A DNA stretch of 64,000 bases from an uncultured Muribaculaceae bacterium (lineage in GTDB: Bacteria; Bacteroidota; Bacteroidia; Bacteroidales; Muribaculaceae). Numbering within the stretch: position 1 is the stretch's first letter; each line of letters starts with the position of its first letter. The stretch covers positions 1 to 64,000 of the forward strand of contig CALUMG010000007.1 in the NCBI GenBank assembly GCA_944321705.1, in the 5' to 3' direction. The translations under genes and the position numbers were made by a program. Below, in pieces: positions 26,608 through 37,216 of this stretch. The notes below the pieces were generated by a model. That model searched no databases, was not told the DNA's origin, and saw nothing but the letters and a program-made list of their open reading frames with translations.

Positions 26608-29067
26608 ATGGTTTATCCTAAAAATTTTGAGAATAAAATAGATTTCACAACTATACGTGAAATGCTCGAACATAAATGCTTGAGTCCTTTAGGTGTCAAG
26701 TGTTGTAAAGCCATGCGTTTCTGCAATGATTTCAATATCATAGAAAAGTTATTGCTTCAAACCAACGAATTTCTTAGCATAATCACGGCAGGAAAAGAAT
26801 TTCCAATAAACAATTATTATGATCTGTCGGAACAATTGGAAAACATCAAAATCCAAGGCGCATACATGGTTGCTGAAGAATTATTCAATTTGCAACGGTC
26901 TTTACAAACAATTGTCGATATCTCGTCATTTTTTAATAAAAATAACGAAGACAATAGCGATACGATTTTATATCCCGAACTCTCAGAATTGTGTTCAACT
27001 ATCATTACTCCGGCCGTATACCAAATCATAGAACAAACAAAAAAAATCCTTGACAAATTTGGCAACATAAAGGACAATGCATCACCAAAACTTGCTGAGC
27101 TTAAACGTTCGCTCGCGGCAGCCACGCAGAATGTCAATGTCCTGATGAGAAAAATCATGTCTAAGGGCAAAGAAGAAGGTTTTATCGACAACGACGTCTC
27201 ACCTTCGATTCGTGACGGGCGATTAGTTATTCCTGTTTCTCCTATGCACAAACGAAAAATAAAAGGTATAATCCATGATGAATCAGATACAGGGAAAACA
27301 ATATACATTGAACCCGAACAAGTCGTGGAAGCCAACAACAACATTCGTGAACTCGAAAATGAAATACATAGGGAAATCATACGGATACTTGTTGATATTG
27401 CTTCGTTCATACGACCTCATATTGAAGATCTCGCGCATTCTTTTAACATATTAGGCAAAATAGATTTCATTCGTGCCAAAGCATTGTTTGCTGAAGAAAC
27501 AGGAGGTCGCATGCCAATACTTGAACATGCACCTCAAGTGGAATATTATCATGCAATACACCCTACCCTGTTATTGTCTCTACGCGCGCAAGGCAAAAAA
27601 GTAATACCGCTTGATATCCATCTTGATGACAAGAATAGGATTTTAGTAATATCCGGGCCTAATGCAGGAGGTAAATCTGTTTGCTTAAAAACAGTAAGTA
27701 TCGTGCAATACATGACACAATGTGGTTTACTGCCTCCTGTATATGAAAATTCCCACATTGGCATTTTTAAAAATTTATTCATTGACATCGGTGACGAACA
27801 ATCAATCGAAAACGATTTAAGCACTTACAGCTCCCACTTGACAAACATGAAGTTTTTCATGAACAACGGAGGACGTAATTCTTTTATACTTATTGACGAG
27901 TTTGGCGGTGGTACCGAGCCACAAATAGGTGGAGCTATCGCACAGTCCATTCTTAAACGATTTAATGAGAAAAAAATATTTGGAGTAATAACGACCCACT
28001 ATCAAAACCTGAAACATTTTGCCGAAGACACGCCCGGATTGATAAATGGAGCAATGTTATATGACAGGCAAGAAATGAAGCCTTTGTTTCAGCTTTCAAT
28101 CGGATATCCAGGAAGTTCATTTGCTGTAGAGATTGCACGGAAAATAGGCATTCCTTCTGAAGTTATCAAAGATGCCGAAAACATCGTGGGCAGCGATTAC
28201 ATTAATATGGATAAATATCTGCTTGATATTGCCCGTGACAAGAAATATTGGGAAAAGAAACGAGCAGACATACATGCCAGGGAGAAAAAATTGCAAAATC
28301 TCATTGACAAATATGAGCAAGATATCGAAGAGTTATCGGGAGAAAAACGAAATATTCTAAAAGCTGCAAAAGAAGAAGCTAAAAATATTTTAGACAAGAG
28401 CAATGCAGCCATAGAACGCACAATCTCTGAAATTAAAAAAACTCAAGCAGAAAAAGAGCAAACAAAAGAATTAAGGCGACAACTTGATGAATTCAAAAGC
28501 AAGCTTGAAAAAGAAGATGAAGAAGCTCAGATTAAAATAAACGGCAAAAAGCTAAAAACTAATAAGAAAGCAAAAAGAGCAATCAGTGAGAATCAATCGA
28601 TTGAACCGATAACCATAGGCGATTATGTGACAATCGACAATGGAAACACTCCCTGCCAAGTAATCGAATTGTCGCAGGATACGGCTGTTGTTGCAATGGG
28701 CAATTTCCATTCAAGAATAAACGTGAAACGGCTTAAAAAGACAGTAAAACAATCAATTCCAATTCATACGTCATCAACGATAAGCATGGCGACATCTGAG
28801 GATATACGGAAACGACAATTGTCATTCAAGCCCGACATTGATGTCCGTGGGATGCGTGCCGATGAAGCAATACAAGCCGTTACATATTTCCTTGATGATG
28901 CAATACAATTCAATTCCAAACAAATTCGAATCCTTCACGGTACTGGTAACGGAATATTACGACAACGAATAAGAGAATATCTGAATACTGTTGGTGGTGT
29001 CAAATCTTATAGAGACGAACATGTGCAATTTGGAGGAACAGGAATTACTGTTGTCGACTTGGAATAA
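26608..29067 (+). CDS. mutS2: Endonuclease MutS2 (Smr-domain MutS)
   Basis: About 819 residues. The MutS core ATPase is intact: Walker A ISGPNAGGKSVCLKT, Walker B FILIDEFGGGTEP, and GVITTHYQNLK. A long coiled coil follows (ARDKKYWEKKRADIHAREKK..., about residues 535-640). The C-terminal Smr nuclease domain (DVRGMRADEAI, LHGTGNGILRQRI) completes it. MutS2 suppresses recombination and, in Bacillus, rescues collided ribosomes. ATG 26608 is chosen over the upstream TTG at 26581, since its N terminus MVYPKNFENKIDF matches the family. The mismatch-binding domain of MutS is absent, as expected. Confidence 0.95.
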   Translation: MVYPKNFENKIDFTTIREMLEHKCLSPLGVKCCKAMRFCNDFNIIEKLLLQTNEFLSIITAGKEFPINNYYDLSEQLENIKIQGAYMVAEELFNLQRSLQTIVDISSFFNKNNEDNSDTILYPELSELCSTIITPAVYQIIEQTKKILDKFGNIKDNASPKLAELKRSLAAATQNVNVLMRKIMSKGKEEGFIDNDVSPSIRDGRLVIPVSPMHKRKIKGIIHDESDTGKTIYIEPEQVVEANNNIRELENEIHREIIRILVDIASFIRPHIEDLAHSFNILGKIDFIRAKALFAEETGGRMPILEHAPQVEYYHAIHPTLLLSLRAQGKKVIPLDIHLDDKNRILVISGPNAGGKSVCLKTVSIVQYMTQCGLLPPVYENSHIGIFKNLFIDIGDEQSIENDLSTYSSHLTNMKFFMNNGGRNSFILIDEFGGGTEPQIGGAIAQSILKRFNEKKIFGVITTHYQNLKHFAEDTPGLINGAMLYDRQEMKPLFQLSIGYPGSSFAVEIARKIGIPSEVIKDAENIVGSDYINMDKYLLDIARDKKYWEKKRADIHAREKKLQNLIDKYEQDIEELSGEKRNILKAAKEEAKNILDKSNAAIERTISEIKKTQAEKEQTKELRRQLDEFKSKLEKEDEEAQIKINGKKLKTNKKAKRAISENQSIEPITIGDYVTIDNGNTPCQVIELSQDTAVVAMGNFHSRINVKRLKKTVKQSIPIHTSSTISMATSEDIRKRQLSFKPDIDVRGMRADEAIQAVTYFLDDAIQFNSKQIRILHGTGNGILRQRIREYLNTVGGVKSYRDEHVQFGGTGITVVDLE

Positions 29068-29204
29068 CAATATCGACCTCAAACAAACCTCAAAAGTATT
29101 TTGATTTCCCATTTATCGCAATTATAATTATGTTGTATCAAGAATAATTGCGAAATTTGTGCAAATTTTACCAACCTGACAATTATTAAAATATTTTTCT
29201 CTGT

Positions 29205-30488
29205 ATGGAAGGCAATAAAAAACATGTTGTTATAATTGGCGGCGGATTTGCCGGCATTAACATGATTAAATATTTAGACAAGACACGCTTTGATATTACC
29301 ATAATAGACAGGCATAACTTTCATTCGTTCCCTCCATTATTTTATCAAATCGCATCTTCAGGACTTGATTCTGGAAGCATTTCATTTCCATTCCGACGTG
29401 AAATCAGAAAAATGAAACATGTCCGATTCCACATGGGAGAAGTAAAGTCGGTAGACACTGCAGCCAAAACCGTTACGACTCAATTTGAAACAATAAGTTA
29501 TGATTATCTCATAATTGCAGCTGGCACTACCAATAATTTCTTTGGCATGAATGACTTGCGCGACAAAGTATATACATTGAAATCGGTTGCCGAAGCAATT
29601 CGATTGCGCAATGAAATCCTTGACAGACTTGAACGTGCAAGCATTACAAAAGACCCTGAACGTAAAAAACAATTACTTAGTTTCGTTGTTATTGGAGCTG
29701 GGCCAACTGGTGTTGAAGTAGCAGGAGCCATAGGCGAAATGAAACGCTATATTCTTCCACGAGAATATCCGGATATAGACAAAAACGACTTGAAAATTCT
29801 AATTGTAGAAGGCTCCGACCGTATTCTTAGGACGATGAGCGACCATGCTTCGAGACATGCCTATGAATACTTGGGCCACTTGATGGTAGATGTAAAACTA
29901 AATACCACAATGACTGGATATGATAACAATATCGTAAAATTTGCTAATGGCGAAGAGGTGTATTGCGAAACGTTGATATGGACCGCAGGCATAACAGGAG
30001 AACCCATTGGCGGATTTGAAAAAGATATATACGGTCCAGGAAACAGATTTATTGTCGACCATTTCAACCGAGTGGCAGGTCATTCCGACATTTTTGCATT
30101 AGGCGACATAGCATTCCTTAAAGATGATTTGTATCCACGAGGATATCCGCAACTTGCACAAGTGGCAATCCAGCAATCGAGATGTTTATGTGAAAATCTA
30201 AACACCGGGACATTTACAAAAAAGTTCTCATATAATGACAAAGGCTCAATGGCAACCGTCGGCCGCAATAGAGCGGTAGCCGATTTGCATCACATGCATT
30301 TGTATGGAAGACCTGCATGGGTGACATGGATGTTCGTGCACTTAATATCAATATTGGGCATGCGAAACAAACTGACTGTATTAATCAACTGGATATGGGC
30401 TTATTGCACATACTCTACATCTTTGCGTCTTCTCATTCGTCCAACCAAATATCCATATCGCAAGCACTGGGATCTTGCAAAAGAATAA
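29205..30488 (+). CDS. Type II NADH dehydrogenase (NDH-2)
   Basis: A 427-residue flavoprotein that oxidises NADH and reduces quinone without pumping protons. FAD motif VVIIGGGFAGI (residues about 8-18), NAD motif VVIGAGPTGVEVAGAIGE (near 160), and the FAD-contacting DIFALGDIA and YPQLAQVAIQQ region are visible. The C-terminal membrane-binding segment (VTWMFVHLISILGMRNK) is amphipathic. Menaquinone made by the MenA pathway would be the acceptor. The reading frame start has an ATG at the usual site. Confidence 0.9.
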   Translation: MEGNKKHVVIIGGGFAGINMIKYLDKTRFDITIIDRHNFHSFPPLFYQIASSGLDSGSISFPFRREIRKMKHVRFHMGEVKSVDTAAKTVTTQFETISYDYLIIAAGTTNNFFGMNDLRDKVYTLKSVAEAIRLRNEILDRLERASITKDPERKKQLLSFVVIGAGPTGVEVAGAIGEMKRYILPREYPDIDKNDLKILIVEGSDRILRTMSDHASRHAYEYLGHLMVDVKLNTTMTGYDNNIVKFANGEEVYCETLIWTAGITGEPIGGFEKDIYGPGNRFIVDHFNRVAGHSDIFALGDIAFLKDDLYPRGYPQLAQVAIQQSRCLCENLNTGTFTKKFSYNDKGSMATVGRNRAVADLHHMHLYGRPAWVTWMFVHLISILGMRNKLTVLINWIWAYCTYSTSLRLLIRPTKYPYRKHWDLAKE

Positions 30489-30514
30489 AAACATTTAATT
30501 CAACAAAATTTATT

Positions 30515-31381
30515 ATGAAACTATTTAAATCTGCAATTATACTATCTATAATAATGCTTGTTTCTGGATGTAATTCTCTTAGAAAGAGTTCATCAAGAGT
30601 CGACTATACCGACATTAAAGGCATTGCCGATTCAACAGCATTAAGTGACAGGGATTTTAAAGAAATTGTAATTGTTGATTCAGCCGCACAATTATCTGGC
30701 GAATGGACAATGTTGATGGCAAATGACAAAAAAATCAAGACTCTCCACCGTCCGTTCATAAATTTTGATTTTAAAGAGAATAGATTTTATGGAAATAACG
30801 GATGCAATGTTATAAATGGCAGTTTCTCTTGTGAAAATTCGGGGATGAAATTCTCAAACGTAATATCGACAATGATGGCGTGCGAAGAGAATGAAACTTC
30901 CGAAAAAACAATAATGAAATTGTTAAACAATACAACTTCTATCAAATTATACGAAAAAAACAATGTCATTTTCATGCATTTGCTAAATAAGCATGGACAC
31001 ACAATAGCTACATTAAAGCAACAAAACCTTGATTTCATGAATGGAGCTTGGACAGTTAAAGAACTTAACGGTAAAGAAGTGTCCGATCCAAATGTCAAAC
31101 TCGTAATCGACATAGACCAGTTAAAAATCCACGGCAATTCGGGATGCAACATAATAAACGGTTCGCTTTACATCGATTACTATAAAAACTGGGCCATACA
31201 ATTTCAACAATTAATCTCTACAATGAAAATGTGCGAAAATATGAAATTGGAAACGACATTGCTTGTTGCCTTGGAAGTTACGGAAACTTGCAAAAAAATC
31301 AACGACAATGAAGTAATGTTGATTGACAAAAATGGTAAAAATGTTGCCGTGTTAAAAAAGCTTGATCTTGCGAGGAAATAA
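30515..31381 (+). CDS. Lipoprotein with two META domains
   Basis: About 288 residues. The ATG at 30515 gives a proper lipobox: MKLFKSAIILSIIMLVSGC, Cys about residue 19. Two repeated META/HslJ-like units follow (about residues 60-155 and 165-275). Each has a GCN...IINGS core and a Cys about 35 residues later (STMMACE and STMKMCE), suggesting one disulfide per domain. HslJ-type proteins protect against heat or DNA-damaging stress in E. coli; here the function is not known. It overlaps nothing real: longer frames starting upstream would run into the NDH-2 gene. Confidence 0.82.
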   Translation: MKLFKSAIILSIIMLVSGCNSLRKSSSRVDYTDIKGIADSTALSDRDFKEIVIVDSAAQLSGEWTMLMANDKKIKTLHRPFINFDFKENRFYGNNGCNVINGSFSCENSGMKFSNVISTMMACEENETSEKTIMKLLNNTTSIKLYEKNNVIFMHLLNKHGHTIATLKQQNLDFMNGAWTVKELNGKEVSDPNVKLVIDIDQLKIHGNSGCNIINGSLYIDYYKNWAIQFQQLISTMKMCENMKLETTLLVALEVTETCKKINDNEVMLIDKNGKNVAVLKKLDLARK

Positions 31382-31488
31382 AAGCTGATTAATCAACAAT
31401 AACTGGCAAGAATAGGGATGCACAATATTGTAATATGTGCTACAACCTTATTGCCAAGGTAATATTTCCTCATGTCAATGAATTTCCA

Positions 31489-31496
31489 TAACTTTG
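31489..31496 (+). promoter_or_regulatory. Possible -7 box of purL
   Basis: TAACTTTG, 38 bp before the purL ATG. No TTG at 19-20 bp upstream. Confidence 0.4.
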
Positions 31497-31533
31497 TAAC
31501 ACAATAAATATACAATCACACATACCCATTATT

Positions 31534-34500
31534 ATGATAAAGTTCTTCAAAAAAGGAGCCAACACATATTATGCGGTTGATTCCGACCATTCTCTCACTA
31601 CAGAAGAAATCAAAAAGTTGACATGGCTTTTTGATGGAGCCCAACCATCCGACGAAACATCCATTAAAGGCGTTTTTGTCGGGCCGCGTAAAGAAATGAT
31701 AACTCCATGGAGCACAAATGCCGTGGAAATTACTCAAAACATGGGTATCAACGGAATTGCCCGCATCGAGGAATTCTTGTTGAGTGAAAATGACAAAGAA
31801 CCAAGCTATGACAGAATGCTGCAAAGAGTCTATCATGGCCTTGATGAATCTGTATTTACAATAACAAAGTCACCCGACCCCATCGTATATATTGACGATA
31901 TAGAGAAATACAACGAAACTGAAGGATTGGCCTTAAATCCTGAGGAAATAAAATATCTAAACGATCTAAGTTCAAAAATAGGAAGACCTCTTACCGATAG
32001 CGAAGTATTCGGATTCTCACAGGTCAATTCCGAGCATTGCCGTCATAAAATATTCAATGGCAAATTCATCATTGACGGACAAGAAAAAGAGATGTCTTTG
32101 TTTAAGTTAATAAAAAAGACTTCTCAAACCAATCCCAACGGACTCGTATCGGCTTATAAAGACAATGTGGCTTTTGTAGAAGGACCATCTATCATGCAAT
32201 TTGCCCCTAAATCTCAAGAAAAGCCCGATTTCTTTGAAATTACCGATATTGACACCGTAATATCACTAAAAGCAGAAACACATAATTTCCCGACTACCGT
32301 TGAACCATTCAATGGCGCAGCTACCGGTTCAGGTGGTGAAATACGCGACCGACTTGGCGGAGGTAAAGCAAGTTTACCTTTGGCGGGAACAGCCGTATAC
32401 ATGACTTCATATCCTCGCACTGAAGCCAGTCGTACTTGGGAAGTAAATTCCATTCCTCCTCGCCAATGGTTATATCAAACACCCGAAGACATTCTCATAA
32501 AGGCATCAAATGGTGCATCCGATTTCGGTAACAAATTCGGACAACCTCTTATTTGCGGTTCAGTTTTAACTTTTGAACATGGCAGCAATGACGAGCAACA
32601 ATTTGCGTATGATAAAGTAATCATGCTTGCCGGAGGTGTCGGTTTTGCCAATAAACGTGACGCAATCAAGGGCACTCCGGTCCCAAATGAAGAAGTTGTG
32701 CTCCTCGGCGGTGATAATTACCGCATAGGAATGGGCGGCGGAGCTGTGTCTTCGGTTAATACCGGACAATACAACAACGCAATCGAGCTCAATGCAGTAC
32801 AACGGGCAAATCCTGAAATGCAAAAACGTGTTTCAAATGTGATTCGAGCTCTCGCAGAATCCCCAAACAATCCCATAGTTTCCATTCATGACCATGGTGC
32901 TGGCGGACATTTGAATGCCTTGTCGGAACTTGTCGAAGAAACTGGCGGAATAATACACATGGATGCGCTACCAATAGGAGATCCTACCCTATCAGCTAAA
33001 GAAATCATCGGCAATGAATCGCAGGAAAGAATGGGAATGGTTGTCGAAAAGAAAGATATTGAGATTATTCAAAAGATTTCGGAACGTGAGCGTGCCCCAT
33101 TCTATGTCATCGGAGAAACCACAGGCGACCATCGCTTTGTATTTGAACAAAAAGATGGAATAAAGCCTATAGACCTTGCAATGAGCGATATGTTTGGAAG
33201 CTCTCCTGTAACAATAATGCACGATGTGACATGTAAGCACACGCTTGACAACGTAGTTTACGAAGAATCCAACATAAATACATATCTTGAAAATGTACTC
33301 CAACTTGAAAATGTGGCATGTAAAGACTGGTTGACAAACAAAGTTGACCGTTCTATTACAGGAAAAATAGCCCGCCAGCAATGCGTAGGTGAATTACAAT
33401 TGCCTCTTAGCGACTGCGGTGTAGTAGCCCTCGATTTTTCAGGAACCAAAGGTATTGCCACTTCAATAGGTCATGCGCCGCAAGCAGCATTAATTGATCC
33501 TGCCGCAGGTTCTGTCCTTTCAATAGCTGAAGCGCTCACCAACATTTGTATGGCTGATTTGTCGGATGGATTGAAAAGTGTTTCATTAAGTGCCAACTGG
33601 ATGTGGCCTTGCCGCAACAAGGGCGAAGATGCAGCTTTATATTCGGCAGTACAAGCTTGTAGCGATTTTGCTTGCGCAATTGGGATCAACATCCCAACAG
33701 GCAAAGACAGTCTTTCAATGACTCAAAAATATGGAGACAAGAAAATCCTGTCTCCGGGTACTGTAATTATATCGGCTGCCGGAGAAGTTGATGATGTAAG
33801 AAAAACTGTATCACCAGTTATGTCAAACAAGGATGAAAGTCAATTTTTGTATATTGATTTCTCATCCGACTCCTTGAAACTTGGAGGTTCTGCATTTGCA
33901 CAGTCACTCAACGCAATAGGCAATGAAGCTCCTACTGTGAGATCTTCTGAATATTTCGTCAATACATTCAATGCCATTCAAGCATTAGTAAGTAAATCAC
34001 TCTTATTAGCTGCACACGATGTTTCGGCTGGGGGACTCATAACGACATTGCTTGAAATGACATTCTCAAACACACAGGGTGGCATAAATGTAAATGTTGA
34101 TTCATTCAATGAGAATGACATAATCAAGATATTGTTTAGTGAAAACCCTGCTCTTGTCATTCAAGTCGATAACAATAACACTAAACAAGTTGTTGAAATA
34201 CTGTCGGCAGCAGGAGTAAAGTATCATAACATTGGAAATCCATGCAGCGAGCGTACAATAACCGTAAACCATGTAGGTCATGAATACACGTTCGCTATTG
34301 ACAAGTTGCGTGACGTGTGGTATAAATCTTCATATCTGCTCGACAGAAAACAAAGTAACAATGGTTGTGCCGAGCAAAGATTTGAAAATTACAAGAATCA
34401 ACCTGTCGAATACTCTTTCCCGAATACCTTTACAGGTAAAGCGGCAGACCTTGGAATAACAGGATTCCGACACGCACCATCAGGCATCAAGGCTGCAATA

Positions 34501-35235
34501 ATAAGGGAAAAAGGAGTCAATGGAGACCGCGAAATGGCTTACTCGTTATATTATGCAGGTTTTGATGTTAAAGACGTGCACATGACCGACTTGATATCGG
34601 GAAGAGAAACTCTTGAGGATGTAAACATGATTGTATTCTGTGGAGGTTTCTCAAATTCCGATGTTCTTGGATCTGCAAAAGGATGGGCAGGAGGATTCCT
34701 ATGGAACGACAAGGCGCAAAAAGCAATCACCAATTTCTACAAGCGTCCCGATACCCTTAGTCTTGGAGTATGCAATGGATGTCAATTGATGATTGAATTA
34801 AATTTAATCAATCCTGAACATGACTTACGCTCCAAAATGTTGCATAACAATTCCCATAAATTTGAATCCAAATTCCTTAGCATTACAATACCTCAAAACA
34901 ATTCCGTAATGTTCGGACCTCTGTCAGGTTCTAAATTAGGCATATGGGTCGCCCATGGTGAAGGTAAATTCTATTTGCCCGAAAATATCGAAAAATATAA
35001 TGTCGTAGCGCAATATGCGTTCGATGCTTATCCTGCAAATCCCAATGGCTCACCAATGGGTATTGCCGGCATAGCGTCGGCTGACGGACGTCACCTTGCA
35101 ATGATGCCACACCTTGAAAGAGCAATATTCCCATGGCAATGTGGATTCTATCCATCCGAACGCAATACAGATGAAGTCACTCCATGGATTTCTGCATTCA
35201 TAAATGCTCGAAAATGGATTGAAAACAGAAAGTAA
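31534..35235 (+). CDS. purL: Phosphoribosylformylglycinamidine synthase (large, single chain)
   Basis: Makes FGAM from FGAR, ATP and glutamine in purine synthesis. The 1,233 residues fuse linker, two AIRS-like synthetase halves and a C-terminal glutamine amidotransferase. Landmarks: VNSEHCRHKIFNG, KAETHNFPTT with EPFNGAATGSGGEIRD, GGDNYRIGMGGG, HDHGAGGHLNALSE, TGKDSLSMTQKY, and the amidotransferase Cys in GVCNGCQLM. It is slightly shorter than the E. coli enzyme (1,295). It is followed by its own terminator. Confidence 0.97.
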   Translation: MIKFFKKGANTYYAVDSDHSLTTEEIKKLTWLFDGAQPSDETSIKGVFVGPRKEMITPWSTNAVEITQNMGINGIARIEEFLLSENDKEPSYDRMLQRVYHGLDESVFTITKSPDPIVYIDDIEKYNETEGLALNPEEIKYLNDLSSKIGRPLTDSEVFGFSQVNSEHCRHKIFNGKFIIDGQEKEMSLFKLIKKTSQTNPNGLVSAYKDNVAFVEGPSIMQFAPKSQEKPDFFEITDIDTVISLKAETHNFPTTVEPFNGAATGSGGEIRDRLGGGKASLPLAGTAVYMTSYPRTEASRTWEVNSIPPRQWLYQTPEDILIKASNGASDFGNKFGQPLICGSVLTFEHGSNDEQQFAYDKVIMLAGGVGFANKRDAIKGTPVPNEEVVLLGGDNYRIGMGGGAVSSVNTGQYNNAIELNAVQRANPEMQKRVSNVIRALAESPNNPIVSIHDHGAGGHLNALSELVEETGGIIHMDALPIGDPTLSAKEIIGNESQERMGMVVEKKDIEIIQKISERERAPFYVIGETTGDHRFVFEQKDGIKPIDLAMSDMFGSSPVTIMHDVTCKHTLDNVVYEESNINTYLENVLQLENVACKDWLTNKVDRSITGKIARQQCVGELQLPLSDCGVVALDFSGTKGIATSIGHAPQAALIDPAAGSVLSIAEALTNICMADLSDGLKSVSLSANWMWPCRNKGEDAALYSAVQACSDFACAIGINIPTGKDSLSMTQKYGDKKILSPGTVIISAAGEVDDVRKTVSPVMSNKDESQFLYIDFSSDSLKLGGSAFAQSLNAIGNEAPTVRSSEYFVNTFNAIQALVSKSLLLAAHDVSAGGLITTLLEMTFSNTQGGINVNVDSFNENDIIKILFSENPALVIQVDNNNTKQVVEILSAAGVKYHNIGNPCSERTITVNHVGHEYTFAIDKLRDVWYKSSYLLDRKQSNNGCAEQRFENYKNQPVEYSFPNTFTGKAADLGITGFRHAPSGIKAAIIREKGVNGDREMAYSLYYAGFDVKDVHMTDLISGRETLEDVNMIVFCGGFSNSDVLGSAKGWAGGFLWNDKAQKAITNFYKRPDTLSLGVCNGCQLMIELNLINPEHDLRSKMLHNNSHKFESKFLSITIPQNNSVMFGPLSGSKLGIWVAHGEGKFYLPENIEKYNVVAQYAFDAYPANPNGSPMGIAGIASADGRHLAMMPHLERAIFPWQCGFYPSERNTDEVTPWISAFINARKWIENRK

Positions 35236-35253
35236 TTAATTTTATTTGATTAT

Positions 35254-35292
35254 AAGACCGGGCCATTTGCAAGAATGAGTCCGGTCTTTTTG
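35254..35292 (+). terminator. Intrinsic terminator of purL
   Basis: Perfect aagaccgg/ccggtctt stem with a 19-nt loop, then a T tract, 18 bp after the stop. Confidence 0.87.
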
Positions 35293-35373
35293 TTTAATCG
35301 ATAAATCATAAATCAATTTAACATTACATAAAATAATTATACAGGACCATAACAAATGTTGCAAAATAAATTA

Positions 35374-35381
35374 TATCTTTG
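35374..35381 (+). promoter_or_regulatory. Possible -7 box of the sppA operon
   Basis: TATCTTTG, 45 bp before the sppA ATG. No -33 box at normal spacing. Confidence 0.4.
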
Positions 35382-35425
35382 TAAATAATTATAAGCATCA
35401 CACTTGTCATAAAATTAATAAAATC

Positions 35426-37207
35426 ATGATGAAGCAATTTTGGAGCACAGTTCTTGGCTCTTTTGTGGGAATGTGGATAGCATTGATGTTATTTACTGTA
35501 TTTTCAATTGTCATGGGCATTGCTTTTTTAGGCAGCATGTCAGACTTTGGGAGCAATAACGCAAGCAAATCTGTGATAGAAGATCAATCAGTTCTCCACT
35601 TAAATTTATATGGTTCCATTGACGAACGTTCAACCGACAATGCAAAAATAATGGCATTTTTAAATGACATGCCGACACCCAACAGTCTTACCGATATTCT
35701 TAATGCAATAGAAGTCGCTTCCACCGACAATCGAATCAAAGGCATATTCATAGAATGCAACGGGACTACAGCAGGCATGGCTTCTTTACATGAAATAAGG
35801 GATGCTTTATTAAAATTCAAAAAAGATTCTAACAAATTCATATATGCCTATGGCGACAACATTGCTGAAGCTGACTATTATGTAGCTTCAGCTGCCGACA
35901 GCATATATATAAACAAAATAGGTGTCGTTGACATACATGGCATAGGCGGATACAACCTGTTTTTCAAGAAATTACTCGACAAATTAGGAATAGAAATGCA
36001 AGTAATAAGGGTTGGCACATTCAAAAGCGCCGTCGAGCCATATATCCTTACAGAAATGAGCGAGGCCAACCGGTTGCAAACAGAACATTATTTGAATAAC
36101 ATATGGGGTGTGTTATGCCAAGGAATCTCTGAATCAAGAAACATAAGTATTGATAAGATTAACATGCTTGCCGACAGCATTACTTGGCTTCAAAATACTG
36201 AATACATTCTTGCCAACAGACTTGCAGATGAAGCATGCTACAAAAATGAATTCGAGAAGAGACTGAAAGCGGCCTTATATGGAGACGAAAACAGCGATAA
36301 GGAAATTTGCTTTGTCGAACCTTACGAATTGGCAACGGAAAGCATTACCACCGGCAATACCGACAAGATTGCAGTTATTTATGCCGTAGGTGAAATTGAC
36401 GGCAGCACCGATAGCGGAATAATATCTTCTGAATTATCTGAGAAAATTCTTGAAATTGCCAACGATGAAGATATCAAAGGTGTTGTATTGAGAATAAATT
36501 CTCCGGGTGGCAGTGCATTTGGTGCTGAGCAAATATGGGCCGCCCTTGAAGAAGTGAAAAAAGCAGGCAAACCTTTAGCTGCATCAATGGGCGACATGGC
36601 GGCATCCGGCGGATATTACATAGCATGTGGTGCCGACAGGATCTTTGCAGAACCTACTACACTGACAGGTTCCATAGGCGTATTTGGTGTCATCCCATGC
36701 ATAGAGACATTAGTGGAAGACAAGATAGGGATTACCCAAAGCATAGTCAAAACCAACGAAAATACGGAATTCCCACTAATTTCCAAGAAAATGACTCCTA
36801 TGCAAAGAGCTTCGATGCAAAGAATGGTAAATGAAACCTACGAGCTGTTTGTGGCACGATGCGCCACAGGCAGACACACTACATGCGATTCCATAAAAAG
36901 CATTGCCGAAGGACGCGTATGGGATGGAATTAGTGCAAAGGAAATAGGACTTGTCGATGAATTTGGCAACACTCAAGCTGCCATAAAATGGGTCGCAAAT
37001 CAAGCCGGAATAAGTGATTATGACATTATCACAGGCCCTGACGAGAATTTTAAATTATCCAACTACATTTTCCAATATATGGAAACGAGAGTTGAAAATC
37101 GTCTTGAATCAGAAGCAAATCCTTTGTATAAATATCACAAAGAAATAGCTAAAATATTATCAAGGGAACCAATACAATGCCTCATGGAACCCTTAGAAAT
37201 TCGGTAA
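35426..37207 (+). CDS. sppA: Signal peptide peptidase SppA, 67-kDa type
   Basis: Inner-membrane serine protease that digests cleaved signal peptides. The 593 residues start with one transmembrane segment (about 12-34) and two SppA repeats. The catalytic Lys lies in RVGTFKSAVEPY (near residue 197) and the Ser in GDMAASGGYYIACG (near 393), as in the E. coli tandem form. It is first in the operon with lpxK, punA and thiL; lpxK begins 9 bp after its stop. Confidence 0.93.
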   Translation: MMKQFWSTVLGSFVGMWIALMLFTVFSIVMGIAFLGSMSDFGSNNASKSVIEDQSVLHLNLYGSIDERSTDNAKIMAFLNDMPTPNSLTDILNAIEVASTDNRIKGIFIECNGTTAGMASLHEIRDALLKFKKDSNKFIYAYGDNIAEADYYVASAADSIYINKIGVVDIHGIGGYNLFFKKLLDKLGIEMQVIRVGTFKSAVEPYILTEMSEANRLQTEHYLNNIWGVLCQGISESRNISIDKINMLADSITWLQNTEYILANRLADEACYKNEFEKRLKAALYGDENSDKEICFVEPYELATESITTGNTDKIAVIYAVGEIDGSTDSGIISSELSEKILEIANDEDIKGVVLRINSPGGSAFGAEQIWAALEEVKKAGKPLAASMGDMAASGGYYIACGADRIFAEPTTLTGSIGVFGVIPCIETLVEDKIGITQSIVKTNENTEFPLISKKMTPMQRASMQRMVNETYELFVARCATGRHTTCDSIKSIAEGRVWDGISAKEIGLVDEFGNTQAAIKWVANQAGISDYDIITGPDENFKLSNYIFQYMETRVENRLESEANPLYKYHKEIAKILSREPIQCLMEPLEIR

Positions 37208-37216
37208 ATACTATAT

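Noticed and set aside
31405..31454. A weak nested stem-loop between the META lipoprotein and purL
   Set aside because: The outer arms have several mismatches and there is no T tract. Not enough for a terminator call.
35236..35425. Search for a riboswitch before the sppA-thiL operon (for example thiamine)
   Set aside because: I saw only the purL terminator and a -7-like box. No thiamine-box-like conserved sequence was recognised.
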